64,000 nt of DNA from Pseudoselenomonas ruminantium (GCF_900142515.1 NZ_FRBC01000005.1:50055-114054), one strand, 5' to 3'; counted from the stretch's first letter, positions 7,277 to 16,530 are shown. The notes: generated by a model from the letters alone, not told the origin. Translations and numbers: made by a program.

Positions 7277-8394
7277 CGGGACAGGAGAAACTGACGAAAG
7301 CTGAGGAGCGGGAGTTTGCCAGAGAACTCGTAACGAAGATTGGTGAACTGGCCGCGTCCACGGGGCGCAAGCTGCGCTTTATGGAGGTCTGCGGCACGCA
7401 TACGGTGGCGATTTTCCGGGCAGGGCTTCGGCAGATGCTGCCGGAAACGGTGGAACTGGTGTCGGGGCCGGGGTGTCCGGTCTGCGTGACGCCGGACGAT
7501 TATATGGACAAGGCCATTGCCTATGCGGAACGTGATGATGTGATCATCGCGACTTTCGGCGATATGCTGAAAGTACCGGGTTCGAAGTCGAGTTTGAACG
7601 AGGCCAAGACCAATGGCGCAGATATCCGCATTGTGTATTCGCCTATGGACAGCATTCAGATAGCCAAAGACAATCCGGACAAGAAGGTCATTTTCCTGGC
7701 GGTGGGCTTTGAGACCACCGCGCCTACGGCGGCGGCTACGGTGCTGGCTGCTGAGCAGCAGGGGATTGATAATCTCTTCATGCTTTCTGCGCAGAAGCTG
7801 GTGCCGCCAGTCATGGAAACCCTGCTCAATGATGAGGAAGTCCATGTGGATGGTTTTATCCTGCCGGGGCATGTATCGGTTGTCACAGGGACTGGTGTTT
7901 ATGAGCCGGTCATCACGAAATATCACGTGCCCGGAGTGGTCACGGGGTTTGAGCCGGTGCAGATCCTGCGGGGGCTTTACCGCCTTGTGCAGCAGGTGGC
8001 AAAGGGTGAGGCCAGAGTGGAAAATGAGTATACGGACGTGGTGAAGCCTGAGGGCAATCCCGTATCCATGATGATCACCAACCAAGTCTATGAACCCTGC
8101 GATACCGGCTGGCGCGGCATGGGCGTTGTGCCTCTGTCCGGGCTGAAGATGCGGGCCGGATACGCCCGCTTTGATATTGAGCAGGTCCTGCCCATCGAGG
8201 TGGAGACGGTGGCGAAGAAAACGGCCTGCCGCTGTGGGGAAGTGCTCCGGGGAATCGTGACGCCCAAGGAGTGCCCTCTGTTTGGCAAGGCCTGTGTGCC
8301 CACGCATGCCATCGGCCCCTGCATGGTGTCGGTGGAAGGCGTGTGTGCGGCCTGGTATAAATATGGTCAGGGGAGGTTTACATATGGCAAGTGA
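7273..8394 (+). CDS. hypD: HypD, Fe-S scaffold for Fe(CN)2CO assembly
   Basis: Scaffold protein on which iron receives CN and CO with HypC and HypE. The 373-residue length is typical. Conserved Cys motifs are visible: MEVCGTHT, GPGCPVC, and C-terminal Cys residues in TACRCGEV, KECPLFGKAC and IGPC that hold the [4Fe-4S] cluster. The start is GTG, overlapping the hypC stop (GTGA), so translation is coupled. Confidence 0.95.
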   Translation: MTGQEKLTKAEEREFARELVTKIGELAASTGRKLRFMEVCGTHTVAIFRAGLRQMLPETVELVSGPGCPVCVTPDDYMDKAIAYAERDDVIIATFGDMLKVPGSKSSLNEAKTNGADIRIVYSPMDSIQIAKDNPDKKVIFLAVGFETTAPTAAATVLAAEQQGIDNLFMLSAQKLVPPVMETLLNDEEVHVDGFILPGHVSVVTGTGVYEPVITKYHVPGVVTGFEPVQILRGLYRLVQQVAKGEARVENEYTDVVKPEGNPVSMMITNQVYEPCDTGWRGMGVVPLSGLKMRAGYARFDIEQVLPIEVETVAKKTACRCGEVLRGIVTPKECPLFGKACVPTHAIGPCMVSVEGVCAAWYKYGQGRFTYGK

Positions 8395-9391
8395 TAAAGT
8401 GACTCTGGCCCATGGTGCCGGAGGACGGGTGAGTCAGGAACTCATGGAGCAGGTGATTTTGCCGGCGTATGGCAATCCGGTGCTCAATACCCTCCATGAT
8501 GGGGCATTGGTGCAGATGAGCGGCGAGGTGGCATTCACCACGGATTCCTATGTGGTGCAGCCGCTGTTCTTCGCGGGCGGCAATATCGGCAAGCTGGCCA
8601 TCTGCGGCACGGTCAATGATCTGGCGATGACCGGCGCGGTTCCACGTTATATTTCCGTGGGGATGATCATCGAGGAAGGCTTCCCCATCAAGGATCTGCA
8701 GACCATTGTGAGCACGATGAAGAAGATGGCGGACGAGGCTGGCGTGGTCATTGCCACGGGCGATACGAAGGTCGTGGAGAAAGGCAAGGCGGACGGTATT
8801 TTCATCAATACCGCCGGCATTGGCGACAAGATTCCAGGCACGGATATCAGCCCGCTGAAGGTGCAGCCGGGGATGAAGGTCATCTTGTCCGGCTATATCG
8901 GTGACCATGCGGCGGCCATCATGGCCGGGCGGCATAATATCAGCCTGCCAGCCAGCGTGCAGACGGATTGTGCGCCGTTGAACAAGATGACCAAAGCGAT
9001 GCTGGAAGCGGCGCCGGATATCGCCGTGCTGCGCGACCCCACGCGTGGCGGCGTAGCGGCGGTGCTCAATGAGATCGCGGCAGCATCGAAGTGTGGTATC
9101 CTGATCGACGAGGATGAGATTCCCATCCATCCGGAAGTGCAGGGGGTCTGCGATATGCTGGGCTTCGATCCGCTGTATCTGGCTAACGAGGGCAAATGTG
9201 TGGCCTTCGTGCCGGCAGGCAGTGCGGAAAAAGTGCTCAAGGCCATGCGGACGAGTCCTTATGGACAGGATGCACGCATTATCGGTGAGGTGACGGCAGA
9301 AGCACCGGGAACCGTCGGTTTGCGGACGGCTATCGGCGGTATCCGCGTGGTGGATATGCCGCTGGGGAATATCGTGCCCCGAATTTGCTGA
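8384..9391 (+). CDS. hypE: HypE, thiocarbamate dehydratase of hydrogenase maturation
   Basis: Converts the carbamoyl group on its C-terminal Cys to thiocyanate, which gives CN to HypD. The 335-residue protein of the PurM/AIR-synthetase family starts MASDKVTLAHGAGGR and ends PRIC, the conserved C-terminal Cys. The start is ATG 8384 with GGGGAGG 7 nt upstream, overlapping hypD by 11 nt. The partner HypF (carbamoyltransferase) is not in the window and must be elsewhere if the enzyme is active. Confidence 0.95.
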   Translation: MASDKVTLAHGAGGRVSQELMEQVILPAYGNPVLNTLHDGALVQMSGEVAFTTDSYVVQPLFFAGGNIGKLAICGTVNDLAMTGAVPRYISVGMIIEEGFPIKDLQTIVSTMKKMADEAGVVIATGDTKVVEKGKADGIFINTAGIGDKIPGTDISPLKVQPGMKVILSGYIGDHAAAIMAGRHNISLPASVQTDCAPLNKMTKAMLEAAPDIAVLRDPTRGGVAAVLNEIAAASKCGILIDEDEIPIHPEVQGVCDMLGFDPLYLANEGKCVAFVPAGSAEKVLKAMRTSPYGQDARIIGEVTAEAPGTVGLRTAIGGIRVVDMPLGNIVPRIC

Positions 9392-9396
9392 ATGGC

Positions 9397-9425
9397 TTGC
9401 GTCAAACTATCTTTTTAGCTATAAT
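9397..9425 (+). promoter_or_regulatory. Promoter within and after the end of hypE
   Basis: TTGCGT (9397-9402), a 17-bp spacer and TATAAT (9420-9425) lie just after hypE and should drive the exported-protein gene at 9476 independently of the hydrogenase operon. Confidence 0.65.
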
Positions 9426-9475
9426 GGGTCATGTTTAGAAGAATTCAGCTACACAGATAGAAAGAAGAGGCATGC

Positions 9476-9910
9476 ATGAAAATAGGGCGGATTTTACCTT
9501 TGTTGATGGGTTTATGGCTGCTGGGGAGCGTTACGGTTTTTGCGGCGGAGAAGCTGCAATTTGTGGATGCAGTAGGTCCTACGGGATATTATGTGGATGT
9601 GAATTCCATTGCTTATACCACAGAGGAAGCGCCGCAGCTGGATGGTTCAATGCGCACGTATGAATTGGTGCAGGCACGGGTGGCGGTGGTCAAGGCCCGT
9701 ACGCAGCGCCGCTATACCTATCTGATGCAGTTCAACAAGGAAAAGATGGTGTATCGCATTATTTCTTCCAAAGTTCAGGCCTATGATACGAAGGAAGTCT
9801 TGGAGAAAAGCGATGCCGTATCCCAGGAATTGCCCTTTGTAGAGACATCCCCCATGCAGGAAGTGGTGGATTATATTTACGCGCAGTCCCGCGGCAAGAA
9901 ACGTATGTAA
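9476..9910 (+). CDS. Exported protein of unknown function
   Basis: A 144-residue protein with a clear signal peptide (MKIGRILPLL to VFAAE, likely cut after FAA). The mature part is about 120 residues, mixed alpha/beta, without Cys or catalytic motifs that I recognise. The phrase GPTGYYVDVNSI near the mature N-terminus looks like the surface-antigen-like small exported proteins common in this group. The RBS is AGAAGAGG. It has its own promoter and terminator, so it is a single-gene unit. Confidence 0.75.
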   Translation: MKIGRILPLLMGLWLLGSVTVFAAEKLQFVDAVGPTGYYVDVNSIAYTTEEAPQLDGSMRTYELVQARVAVVKARTQRRYTYLMQFNKEKMVYRIISSKVQAYDTKEVLEKSDAVSQELPFVETSPMQEVVDYIYAQSRGKKRM

Positions 9911-9911
9911 C

Positions 9912-9941
9912 AAGCTGCCCCCTATTGGGGGCAGCTTGTTT
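9912..9941 (+). terminator. Intrinsic terminator
   Basis: An 11-bp perfect stem (9912-9922 with 9927-9937) is followed by GTTT. It ends the 9476 gene. Confidence 0.8.
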
Positions 9942-9969
9942 AGGTCATATGCAAATTGGGGGGATTATC

Positions 9970-10911
9970 ATGACCGAAATCGATGTTTTAAAAAAAGACA
10001 CGGCCTATCTGTCCATCATATCCAATACGGTGCTGGTGCTCTTGAAGCTGATTGTGGGCGTATGGGTTGGCGCTGTGAGCCTGATTTCCGAAGCGCTCCA
10101 TTCCAGTGTGGATCTGCTGGCTTCGCTGATTGCGTTCTGGGCGGTGAAAAAATCCGTCACGCCGCCGGATCTGGAGCATGATTATGGACATGGCAAGTTT
10201 GAAAACCTTTCGGCAGCCGTGGAGGCCCTGCTGATTGTTGCTGCCGCTGGCGGTATCGTCTACGAGGCCTTTGAACATTTGGGGCAGGATACGGTGCCGG
10301 AGATGCTGCACTTTGGCGTGGCAATCATGCTGGTGTCCATCATCATCAATCTCGTGGTATCGCAGAAATTGATTTCCGTGGGCAAGCTCACCGAATCGCA
10401 GGCATTGGAGGCTGATGGCCTGCACCTGCGCGCGGATGTCTGGACGTCTGTCGGCGTCATGGCAGGCCTGCTGCTCATGGAAGTCACTGGCTGGGCCTGG
10501 CTGGATGGTGCCATTGCCATTGTGGTGGCGGTGATCATCTTCCGGGAAGGCTGGAAGATGGTCGTGGATTCTACGATGGAGCTGACAGATGTGAGCCTGC
10601 CAGAGGAGATGGAAAGCCGCATCATGGAAATCATTGATGATATTCCTGAAGTCCGGGGATGCCACTGCCTGCGCACGCGTAAGTCCGGGTCCTACAAGTT
10701 GCTGGATGTGCATGTGCTCTTTGATGGCAATATGCATCTGGCGCATGTCCATGCCATCTGCGATGAATTGGAAGAGGCAATCCGGGCGGAATTCGGTGCC
10801 TTTGATATCCTGATCCACCCGGAACCGGCCGGCAATCATGCGCCGGAAACCAAGGCCGAGCAATATGAGCTGGCCAAGCATCAGGAGAAGGCCACCCTGC
10901 TCAAAGAATGA
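9970..10911 (+). CDS. Cation diffusion facilitator (CDF) family metal exporter
   Basis: Proton-driven exporter of divalent metals in the inner membrane. The 313 residues contain six membrane segments, the metal-site pairs HSSVD (membrane helix 2) and HLRAD (helix 5), the DYGHGKFE motif after helix 3, and a C-terminal ferredoxin-like cytosolic domain with HVLFDGNMHLAHVH. The start is ATG 9970 after GGGGGGA. The substrate (Zn, Fe, Mn, Ni or Co) cannot be fixed from sequence alone. Proximity to the nickel-enzyme genes is suggestive but not evidence. Confidence 0.9.
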   Translation: MTEIDVLKKDTAYLSIISNTVLVLLKLIVGVWVGAVSLISEALHSSVDLLASLIAFWAVKKSVTPPDLEHDYGHGKFENLSAAVEALLIVAAAGGIVYEAFEHLGQDTVPEMLHFGVAIMLVSIIINLVVSQKLISVGKLTESQALEADGLHLRADVWTSVGVMAGLLLMEVTGWAWLDGAIAIVVAVIIFREGWKMVVDSTMELTDVSLPEEMESRIMEIIDDIPEVRGCHCLRTRKSGSYKLLDVHVLFDGNMHLAHVHAICDELEEAIRAEFGAFDILIHPEPAGNHAPETKAEQYELAKHQEKATLLKE

Positions 10912-11001
10912 GGGGCAAATTTTTAACGTAAATTTAAGAAATATCCCGTAAAATATGTTAAAATGGTATTTGTGATTTAGAAATTGAATGGGGGACCGAT
11001 T

Positions 11002-11925
11002 ATGAAATTCCGTAAGATATGTGCATCTTTCCTGTCCGCTTTGCTGGTGGCAACTTCTGTGGGGATTGCGAGTGCTGCTACGCCAGAGACGGTGCAGGGA
11101 AAACTGGAGGTCATGGAAAAGGACACCTATGGTGTGGAGCAGACCGGTGCCATCCTGGAACGCATCAATAAACTGGAAAAAGATTATGATGGTGCTCATC
11201 GCAGTGGCAGCATGATGGCCCGTGTGGATGCCCTTTATGATGAGATGTATAAGAACAACGGCAAGCCTTCCATGATGGCACAGCTCAATGCCATCGAGTG
11301 GAATATCGACCATGAGGCCAGCATGAATTCCGTGGAAAAGCGCGTGGCCGATATGGAGATGACCATCAGCGGCCAGACGAATGAAGGCACCTATAAAAAG
11401 CGTATCGCCAGCTTGTCCCGTGCTTCCTTCGGCACGGAAAAGCTCCCGATGGAGAAGGTGATCGTCCCGCAGAATACGCTGATCAAAGTGGCACTGGTGG
11501 ATGAAGTGAATACCAAGAACCTGAAAAAAGGTGATACGATCCGTTACAAAGTGGCAGCGGATGTCATCGTGGATGGCAAACTGGTCTTTGCAAAAGGCGA
11601 ACCGGGAGATGGCGTGGTCACGAACGTGAAGCAGGCCCGCAACTTTGGCCGCAACGCCAAACTGGACATTGATTATAAACAGACGAAATCCATCGACGGA
11701 ACCTATGTCAACACTTTCATGGGTGAAGAGGCCAAACAGGAGATGAAGAATCTGGCCATGGCGGCTGGTGCCAGCCTGGCGGGCATCGTGATCCTGGGGC
11801 CGATTGGCGTCATCGGCGGTGCCTTTGTCAATGGTAAGAATATCGACCTGCCTGCCGGCACCGAATTCTACATCCAGACGAAAAGCGCGACCAGCCTGTA
11901 TGGTGTAGCAACGACGGCTAACTGA
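11002..11925 (+). CDS. Exported protein with N-terminal helical repeats
   Basis: A 307-residue protein with a signal peptide (MKFRKICASFL to IASAA). Residues 30-135 form loosely repeated segments with a shared pattern of VxxLE/xRI and a tyrosine- or glycine-rich hinge (EKDTYGVEQTG, EKDYDGAHRSG, DEMYKNNGK, ISGQTNEGT). The second half is beta-rich (RYKVAADVIVDGKLVF) with a glycine-rich hydrophobic stretch near 265-285 (AGIVILGPIGVIGG) that may insert in a membrane. I do not recognise the family. The start is ATG 11002 after GGGGGA. Confidence 0.75.
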   Translation: MKFRKICASFLSALLVATSVGIASAATPETVQGKLEVMEKDTYGVEQTGAILERINKLEKDYDGAHRSGSMMARVDALYDEMYKNNGKPSMMAQLNAIEWNIDHEASMNSVEKRVADMEMTISGQTNEGTYKKRIASLSRASFGTEKLPMEKVIVPQNTLIKVALVDEVNTKNLKKGDTIRYKVAADVIVDGKLVFAKGEPGDGVVTNVKQARNFGRNAKLDIDYKQTKSIDGTYVNTFMGEEAKQEMKNLAMAAGASLAGIVILGPIGVIGGAFVNGKNIDLPAGTEFYIQTKSATSLYGVATTAN

Positions 11926-11942
11926 AGATGATTGGCTGACGG

Positions 11943-11981
11943 AGAGACTGCAAAGGCTTGCCCTTCTGCAGTCTCTTTTTT
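11943..11981 (+). terminator. Intrinsic terminator
   Basis: A 10-bp perfect stem (11943-11952 with 11967-11976) is followed by six T. Confidence 0.9.
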
Positions 11982-12024
11982 GCGCGTGCATAAGAGGATA
12001 AGATTTATCTGAAAAATTTATCTA

Positions 12025-12053
12025 TTGACAATATTTCATGGATACTTTACAAT
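12025..12053 (+). promoter_or_regulatory. Strong sigma-70-type promoter for the secreted nuclease gene
   Basis: TTGACA (12025-12030), a 17-bp spacer and TACAAT (12048-12053). Transcription should begin near 12060, which rules out the TTG at 12025 as a start codon. Confidence 0.85.
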
Positions 12054-12093
12054 CTACATGGGAAAATCCGTATTGACGAAAGGGGATCTTTAT

Positions 12094-13929
12094 ATGTTAT
12101 TCACGAAGAAGACATGGCTGCGAGCAGGAATGGCGGCCATGATGCTTACAGGAGCCGGCCTCTATACCGCGCCGGAACTGCCCTGGCAGGCTGGCATCAG
12201 CTATGCGGCGGAGCAGAAGGCTTCTCTGCATATCGGTGACATTCAGGGCGAGAGCCATGTTTCGCCGTATAAGGGGAAGACGGTCAAGGATATCCGCGGC
12301 GTTATCACGTTCCGTCAGAGCGAGAGCGTTTTCTTCATTCAGGATGAGGGCGATGGCAACGACAAGACAGCTGATGGCATCATGGTCTATGCACCGAACA
12401 CCAGCGCCGGGATTGGCGATTATGTTTCTGTAGATGGTGAAGTGACCGAATTCTATGGCCCGGGCTATAAGGGCAAGGAAGAAACGGATCTTTCCATCAC
12501 GGAAATCAAGGCCAGCAAGGTAAAACAGCTGGGACGCAAGGAGCTGCCCCAACCGGTAGTCCTGGACAAGGACCGCAAGATTCCGCGCAAAGTCATCGAC
12601 AGCGATGGCCTTACGGTGTTCAATCCCGATAAAGATGCGATTGACTTCTGGGAATCCTTGGAAGGCATGCTGGTGGAAGTGGAACAGCCCATTATCCTGG
12701 GGCCGCAGCGCTATGGCGAGATCTTTGTCGTACCTGGCACGCATGAAGGGCCGTTCAATAATTCGGGCAGCCTGTCCATTACGGCTGAGGATATGCATCC
12801 CGAGCATATCTGCCTGTCCATGGTCGGGGGAAATGCCAAGAGCTATGTCTGCAAATCCGGTGACCGATTGAACGGCAATGTTACGGGTGTGGTTTCCTAC
12901 GGCTTTGGCATCTTCAAGGTGCTCACCCGTACGAATCAGATGCCGCCGCTGGTAGATGGCGGACTGCAGCCGGAAAAGACCACCATCAATCCGGACCCGG
13001 CCAAACTGCTGGTGGCTTCCTACAACATTGAAAATTTCTCGGCAAATCCGAGCAAGACCCCGGACCGCAAGGTGAAACGGCTGGCAGAATCCATCGTCAA
13101 TGACCTCAAGAAGCCGGACATCATCACCGTGCTGGAACTGCAGGACAATGATGGCCCCACGGATAGCGGGGATGCGGATGCCACCAAGAGTGCCAAGCGC
13201 CTCACCGATGCCATCAAGGAGATCTCCGGTGTGCAGTACGACTGCGTCAACATCAATCCGAACAATAATGAGGATGGCGGCCAGCCCGGTGCCAACATCC
13301 GTGTCGCTTATTTCTATCGTCCCGACAGGGTGCAGCTGAAGGCCGGCAAAATCGGCAAGGCCAATGATGCGAACAAATGGGTGGATGGACATCTGTCCCT
13401 GAATCCGGGCCGTATCAATCCCAAGGATGAACTCTATAACTTCACGCGTAAATCTCTGGCTGCGGAATTCACCTTCAACGGCAAGGATGTGGTCATTGTG
13501 GCCAACCATCTGAACTCCAAACGCGGCGACGATACCCTCTATGGGCAGAAGCAGCCTGTGGTGCTGAAATCGGAAGCAAAACGTCTCAAACTGGCTGCTG
13601 ACATCAAGAAGTTCGTGGATGAGGGCTTCAAACAGAACCCGAATCTCAACATCATCCTCACGGGTGACTTCAACGATTTCGAATTCAGCCCCGTAATCAA
13701 GACCTTCGAGGGGGCCAACATGACCAGCGTGATCAAGGACTATGATTTAGGTGACCGCTATGCCTACTATTATCAGGGAAATAACCAGATTCTGGACAAT
13801 ATCATTGTCAGCAATAATCTGAAAGGTCACTACGAATTCGACATCGTGCATGTGAACTCTTCTTTCATGGAAGAACACGGCCGTGTCAGCGACCATGATC
13901 CGCTGCTGATCCAGCTCGATCTGCAATAA
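12094..13929 (+). CDS. Secreted endonuclease/exonuclease/phosphatase-family nuclease
   Basis: An exported 611-residue protein built like the extracellular nucleases ExeM and NucH. After the signal peptide there is an OB-fold-like region (about residues 50-130, IRGVITFRQSESVFFIQDEG), then a linker domain, then the catalytic EEP domain from about 305. Catalytic landmarks are present: ASYNIENF, ELQDND, VANHLNS, TGDFNDFE and VSDHDPLL. It should degrade extracellular DNA or RNA with Mg2+ or Mn2+. The start is ATG 12094 with AAAGGGGA upstream, downstream of a strong promoter. It opens a cluster of phosphate and nucleotide-scavenging enzymes. Confidence 0.88.
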   Translation: MLFTKKTWLRAGMAAMMLTGAGLYTAPELPWQAGISYAAEQKASLHIGDIQGESHVSPYKGKTVKDIRGVITFRQSESVFFIQDEGDGNDKTADGIMVYAPNTSAGIGDYVSVDGEVTEFYGPGYKGKEETDLSITEIKASKVKQLGRKELPQPVVLDKDRKIPRKVIDSDGLTVFNPDKDAIDFWESLEGMLVEVEQPIILGPQRYGEIFVVPGTHEGPFNNSGSLSITAEDMHPEHICLSMVGGNAKSYVCKSGDRLNGNVTGVVSYGFGIFKVLTRTNQMPPLVDGGLQPEKTTINPDPAKLLVASYNIENFSANPSKTPDRKVKRLAESIVNDLKKPDIITVLELQDNDGPTDSGDADATKSAKRLTDAIKEISGVQYDCVNINPNNNEDGGQPGANIRVAYFYRPDRVQLKAGKIGKANDANKWVDGHLSLNPGRINPKDELYNFTRKSLAAEFTFNGKDVVIVANHLNSKRGDDTLYGQKQPVVLKSEAKRLKLAADIKKFVDEGFKQNPNLNIILTGDFNDFEFSPVIKTFEGANMTSVIKDYDLGDRYAYYYQGNNQILDNIIVSNNLKGHYEFDIVHVNSSFMEEHGRVSDHDPLLIQLDLQ

Positions 13930-13942
13930 AATATTGGCAGGA

Positions 13943-13972
13943 AAAACGCCTTCCCGGAAGGGAAGGCGTTTT
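13943..13972 (+). terminator. Intrinsic terminator
   Basis: A 13-bp perfect stem (13943-13955 with 13960-13972) with GGAA loop. Its descending arm ends in TTTT. Confidence 0.85.
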
Positions 13973-14094
13973 GATGTGCAGATCAAAATTGTTACACCGC
14001 ATTTTTCAGGCGAATTTCAGAAAAATGAGAGAAAGTAGTAAATGAATGTGTACTATGTAGGACACCTGACCTTTTATTTCACGAAAAAGCAGGA

Positions 14095-14318
14095 TATAAT
14101 AAACCTGTAGTTCTCAAATAGTTTGAAAATTAGCAAGAGAAACAACAATTAGAGCGAAATGAGAGATTGCGCTGAAAGCCTATTCTTTGGCAGGCAGGCA
14201 ACATGGAAACTGCCTGAACAGATCGGAACCATGTGCTGCAGCGTGATTCGGGGAATCATCCTCTGACGGTTGGGAACCTGGCGATTTTCAGACAGGGTTA
14301 TTTTAGGGGGTTATGTAG
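14095..14318 (+). promoter_or_regulatory. Promoter and about 210-nt structured leader upstream of the acid phosphatase
   Basis: TATAAT at 14095-14100 (weak -35) would start a long leader. Within it I can draw several stems by eye: CAGGCA with TGCCTG near 14192-14217, a perfect TGATTC-GGG-GAATCA hairpin near 14246-14260, and a TCTGA-TCAGA stem closing GGTT-GGG-AACC near 14262-14294. None matches a riboswitch class I know. A regulatory RNA is possible but unproven. Confidence 0.4.
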
Positions 14319-15218
14319 ATGAATTTCTTGAGCAAGAGAAAGAGCCTGCTGATTGCAGCCGCTATGAGCGTCTCATTTATGGCAGCGCCGCTTTCGACCA
14401 GTTATGCTGCAGATGTTCCTGCTGATTACACGCAGGAGCAGCTGAACGGTGAATTGGGAATGGCTGTGGCTTGGTTCCAGAACTCCGCTGAGTACCGTGA
14501 GCTTTGCTATCAGGCATACAACACGGCATTAGAGCGTGTCGTGCATGCGGTTGCCCATCACAAGAAGGGTGACAAGCCGCTGGCTATTGTTCTCGATGCG
14601 GATGAAACGGTATTGGACAACAGCGCTTTTGAAGCCGGCCTTATCGGTACGGGCAACAGCTACAGCAATGCTACCTGGGATGAATGGTGCGCTGCTGCTA
14701 AGGCTACGGCAATGCCGGGTGCCGCTGAATATCTCCAGGCTGTGGACAGACTGGGTGTAGATATTTTCTATGTGACGAACCGCAGCATGAAGACACAGTA
14801 CGAAGGTTCCGCTAAAAACATGAAGGCAATCGGCTTCCCGCAGATTGACAAGAAGCATATGCTGCTGAAGACGGACACGAGCGATAAGATGCCCCGCTTC
14901 GAGCAGGTCATGAAAGACTATGATGTAGTGGTTTTCATGGGCGACAACACCGGCGATATGCCAATCGGTTCTTATCACAAGAGCCAGGAAGAACGCAATG
15001 GCCTTGTTGATCAGCATCAGAAGGAATTTGGCAACCGCTTCATCGTGCTGCCGAACCCGACCTATGGTGACTGGGAACCTGTTCTGGCGAAAGACGGCAA
15101 CTACTGGAAACAGAGCCCTGCTGAAAAGAGCGAAACCCGCCGCAAGTCCCTGCGCACCTGGCGTCCGATGAAGAACGCTCAGGACAAGGCTAACACCAAA
15201 CCCGGGACAGAAAACTAA
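14319..15218 (+). CDS. Periplasmic acid phosphatase of the lipoprotein e(P4) / HAD class C family
   Basis: Dephosphorylates nucleotides and phosphate esters outside the inner membrane. The 299-residue protein has a signal peptide ending SYAAD without a lipobox Cys, so unlike Haemophilus P4 it should be soluble. The HAD motifs are in order: DADETVLDN at about residue 93, VTNRS, a Lys in KKHMLLK, and FMGDNTGD. Family features such as WDEWC and AMPGAAEYL are also present. It has its own promoter and a long leader. The upstream nuclease and downstream nucleotidase suggest joint use of nucleic acids as a phosphate or nucleoside source. Confidence 0.9.
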   Translation: MNFLSKRKSLLIAAAMSVSFMAAPLSTSYAADVPADYTQEQLNGELGMAVAWFQNSAEYRELCYQAYNTALERVVHAVAHHKKGDKPLAIVLDADETVLDNSAFEAGLIGTGNSYSNATWDEWCAAAKATAMPGAAEYLQAVDRLGVDIFYVTNRSMKTQYEGSAKNMKAIGFPQIDKKHMLLKTDTSDKMPRFEQVMKDYDVVVFMGDNTGDMPIGSYHKSQEERNGLVDQHQKEFGNRFIVLPNPTYGDWEPVLAKDGNYWKQSPAEKSETRRKSLRTWRPMKNAQDKANTKPGTEN

Positions 15219-15242
15219 CACCCCAAAGAGGCATAAAGCCAA

Positions 15243-15285
15243 CCTCCCCCTTCAGGGGGAGATGGGCAAGGCCCAGAGGGGGTAG
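15243..15285 (+). repeat. Dispersed palindromic repeat, copy 2
   Basis: CTCCCCC-TTCA-GGGGGAG, GGGC-AAG-GCCC, then AGAGGGGGTAG. Same plan as the copy at 6952. Confidence 0.75.
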
Positions 15286-15354
15286 CGTACTATCCGCTTA
15301 GTACGACCTGACATTAAATAATAGAGACGTTTTTAGAAGATAGGGGATATCATA

Positions 15355-16509
15355 ATGAAAAAATCAGCTAAATTATCATTGGCCATGGCCCTGATGATGG
15401 GGACCACCGCTGGTGTAAGCGTAGTTGCACCGCAGACGGCCAGTGCAGAGATTTCCGATAAGTTCCGCATGGAAATCAACGGCGTAATCGGCTACAACTG
15501 GGACAAACATAAACTGGGCTACGGCAAATGGGATACCACTGACCGAAAACAGGTAGACCGGAGCTATTGGAACAACTATACTCGTCTGCAGATCCAGTAT
15601 CATCAGGACAAAAACACCATGTTCCAGGCACGTCTGCACTCTGGTTACGAAACTGTTTTAAAAGACAACAAGCACGTAAGCCAGAACAGCGATGCGTACT
15701 TTGACCAGGCATTCCTGCAGCTGCGTGACCGCAAGGCCAATATGGTCTATACCCTTGGTAAGAAGGGCGCATACCTTGGTCAGGGCTTGATCCATAACTC
15801 CACGGGTAACCTGACGGGTGCGCAGATTTCCTTCGGTAACTGGTATGACCCGACCTGCCTGCAGTTGTTGGTGGGCCAGAAGGCCAACGGCTCCAACTTC
15901 TATGCTGCTAACTTCACCCATAATGTGACCAAACCGTGGCAGTTCTCCCTGACCTATATCGACCATGATACCGATGTGAATGACGGCGGCGATGGCCGTG
16001 CCACCCAGACCAACTGGGATGGTTCCATAACCAGCAAGGGGTATAATGAACTCCATCTGCTGTCCGTAGGTTCCAAGGTAAAAGCCAAGGATTTCACGGT
16101 ACAGGGCGAGTTCATCAATAACTTCTCCAAGAAAGTCAGCAACAGAAGCACGGCTTATGGTAACCGTACGGCCAACAACAATGCTGGCAGACGTGCATGG
16201 TACGTTGAAGTGTTCACCGGCCCGACCTCTGATATGACTTCCGGCCTGCCCCTGCAGAAACCGGGGACGAATGTATGGTCCCTCAAGTATCAGGATGTCG
16301 GCGTGAATGCTACGGATTCGCACAACACGACCTTCTTTGATGATGCCAGAGGCTGGCGTCTCAACTATGGTCATACCTTCAAGAAGGGGCTTTCTGCAGA
16401 TATCGCAGTTTCCCGTATGAAGGATAAAGGTGGTTCCGACTACCGTGACAAATATGATGGCCAGTGGAAGACGGCTGTAACCGCTGAAGTTGCCTACAAG
16501 TTCCGTTGA
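15355..16509 (+). CDS. Predicted outer-membrane beta-barrel porin
   Basis: A 384-residue protein with a signal peptide (MKKSAKLSLAMALM to TASAE). The mature part alternates hydrophobic and polar residues in many short strands (MEINGVIGYNW, YTRLQIQYH, MFQARLHSGYE, DIAVSRMK) and ends AEVAYKFR, close to the aromatic C-terminal strand of barrel proteins. It has no Cys. No SLH domain is visible at the N-terminus, unlike the main porins of Negativicutes. Substrate unknown. It lies between a phosphatase and a nuclease/phospholipase-like gene, so uptake of nucleotides or phosphate through it is an inference. Confidence 0.8.
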   Translation: MKKSAKLSLAMALMMGTTAGVSVVAPQTASAEISDKFRMEINGVIGYNWDKHKLGYGKWDTTDRKQVDRSYWNNYTRLQIQYHQDKNTMFQARLHSGYETVLKDNKHVSQNSDAYFDQAFLQLRDRKANMVYTLGKKGAYLGQGLIHNSTGNLTGAQISFGNWYDPTCLQLLVGQKANGSNFYAANFTHNVTKPWQFSLTYIDHDTDVNDGGDGRATQTNWDGSITSKGYNELHLLSVGSKVKAKDFTVQGEFINNFSKKVSNRSTAYGNRTANNNAGRRAWYVEVFTGPTSDMTSGLPLQKPGTNVWSLKYQDVGVNATDSHNTTFFDDARGWRLNYGHTFKKGLSADIAVSRMKDKGGSDYRDKYDGQWKTAVTAEVAYKFR

Positions 16510-16530
16510 TTCCCCTAAAAATTAACTCAT

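Noticed and set aside
12025-12093. Upstream start (TTG 12025) for the secreted nuclease
   Set aside because: That codon is part of the -35 box, and ATG 12094 has both a ribosome site and the signal peptide start.
14107-14318. Cobalamin, cyclic di-GMP or SAM riboswitch
   Set aside because: None of the core motifs of these classes could be found in the leader.
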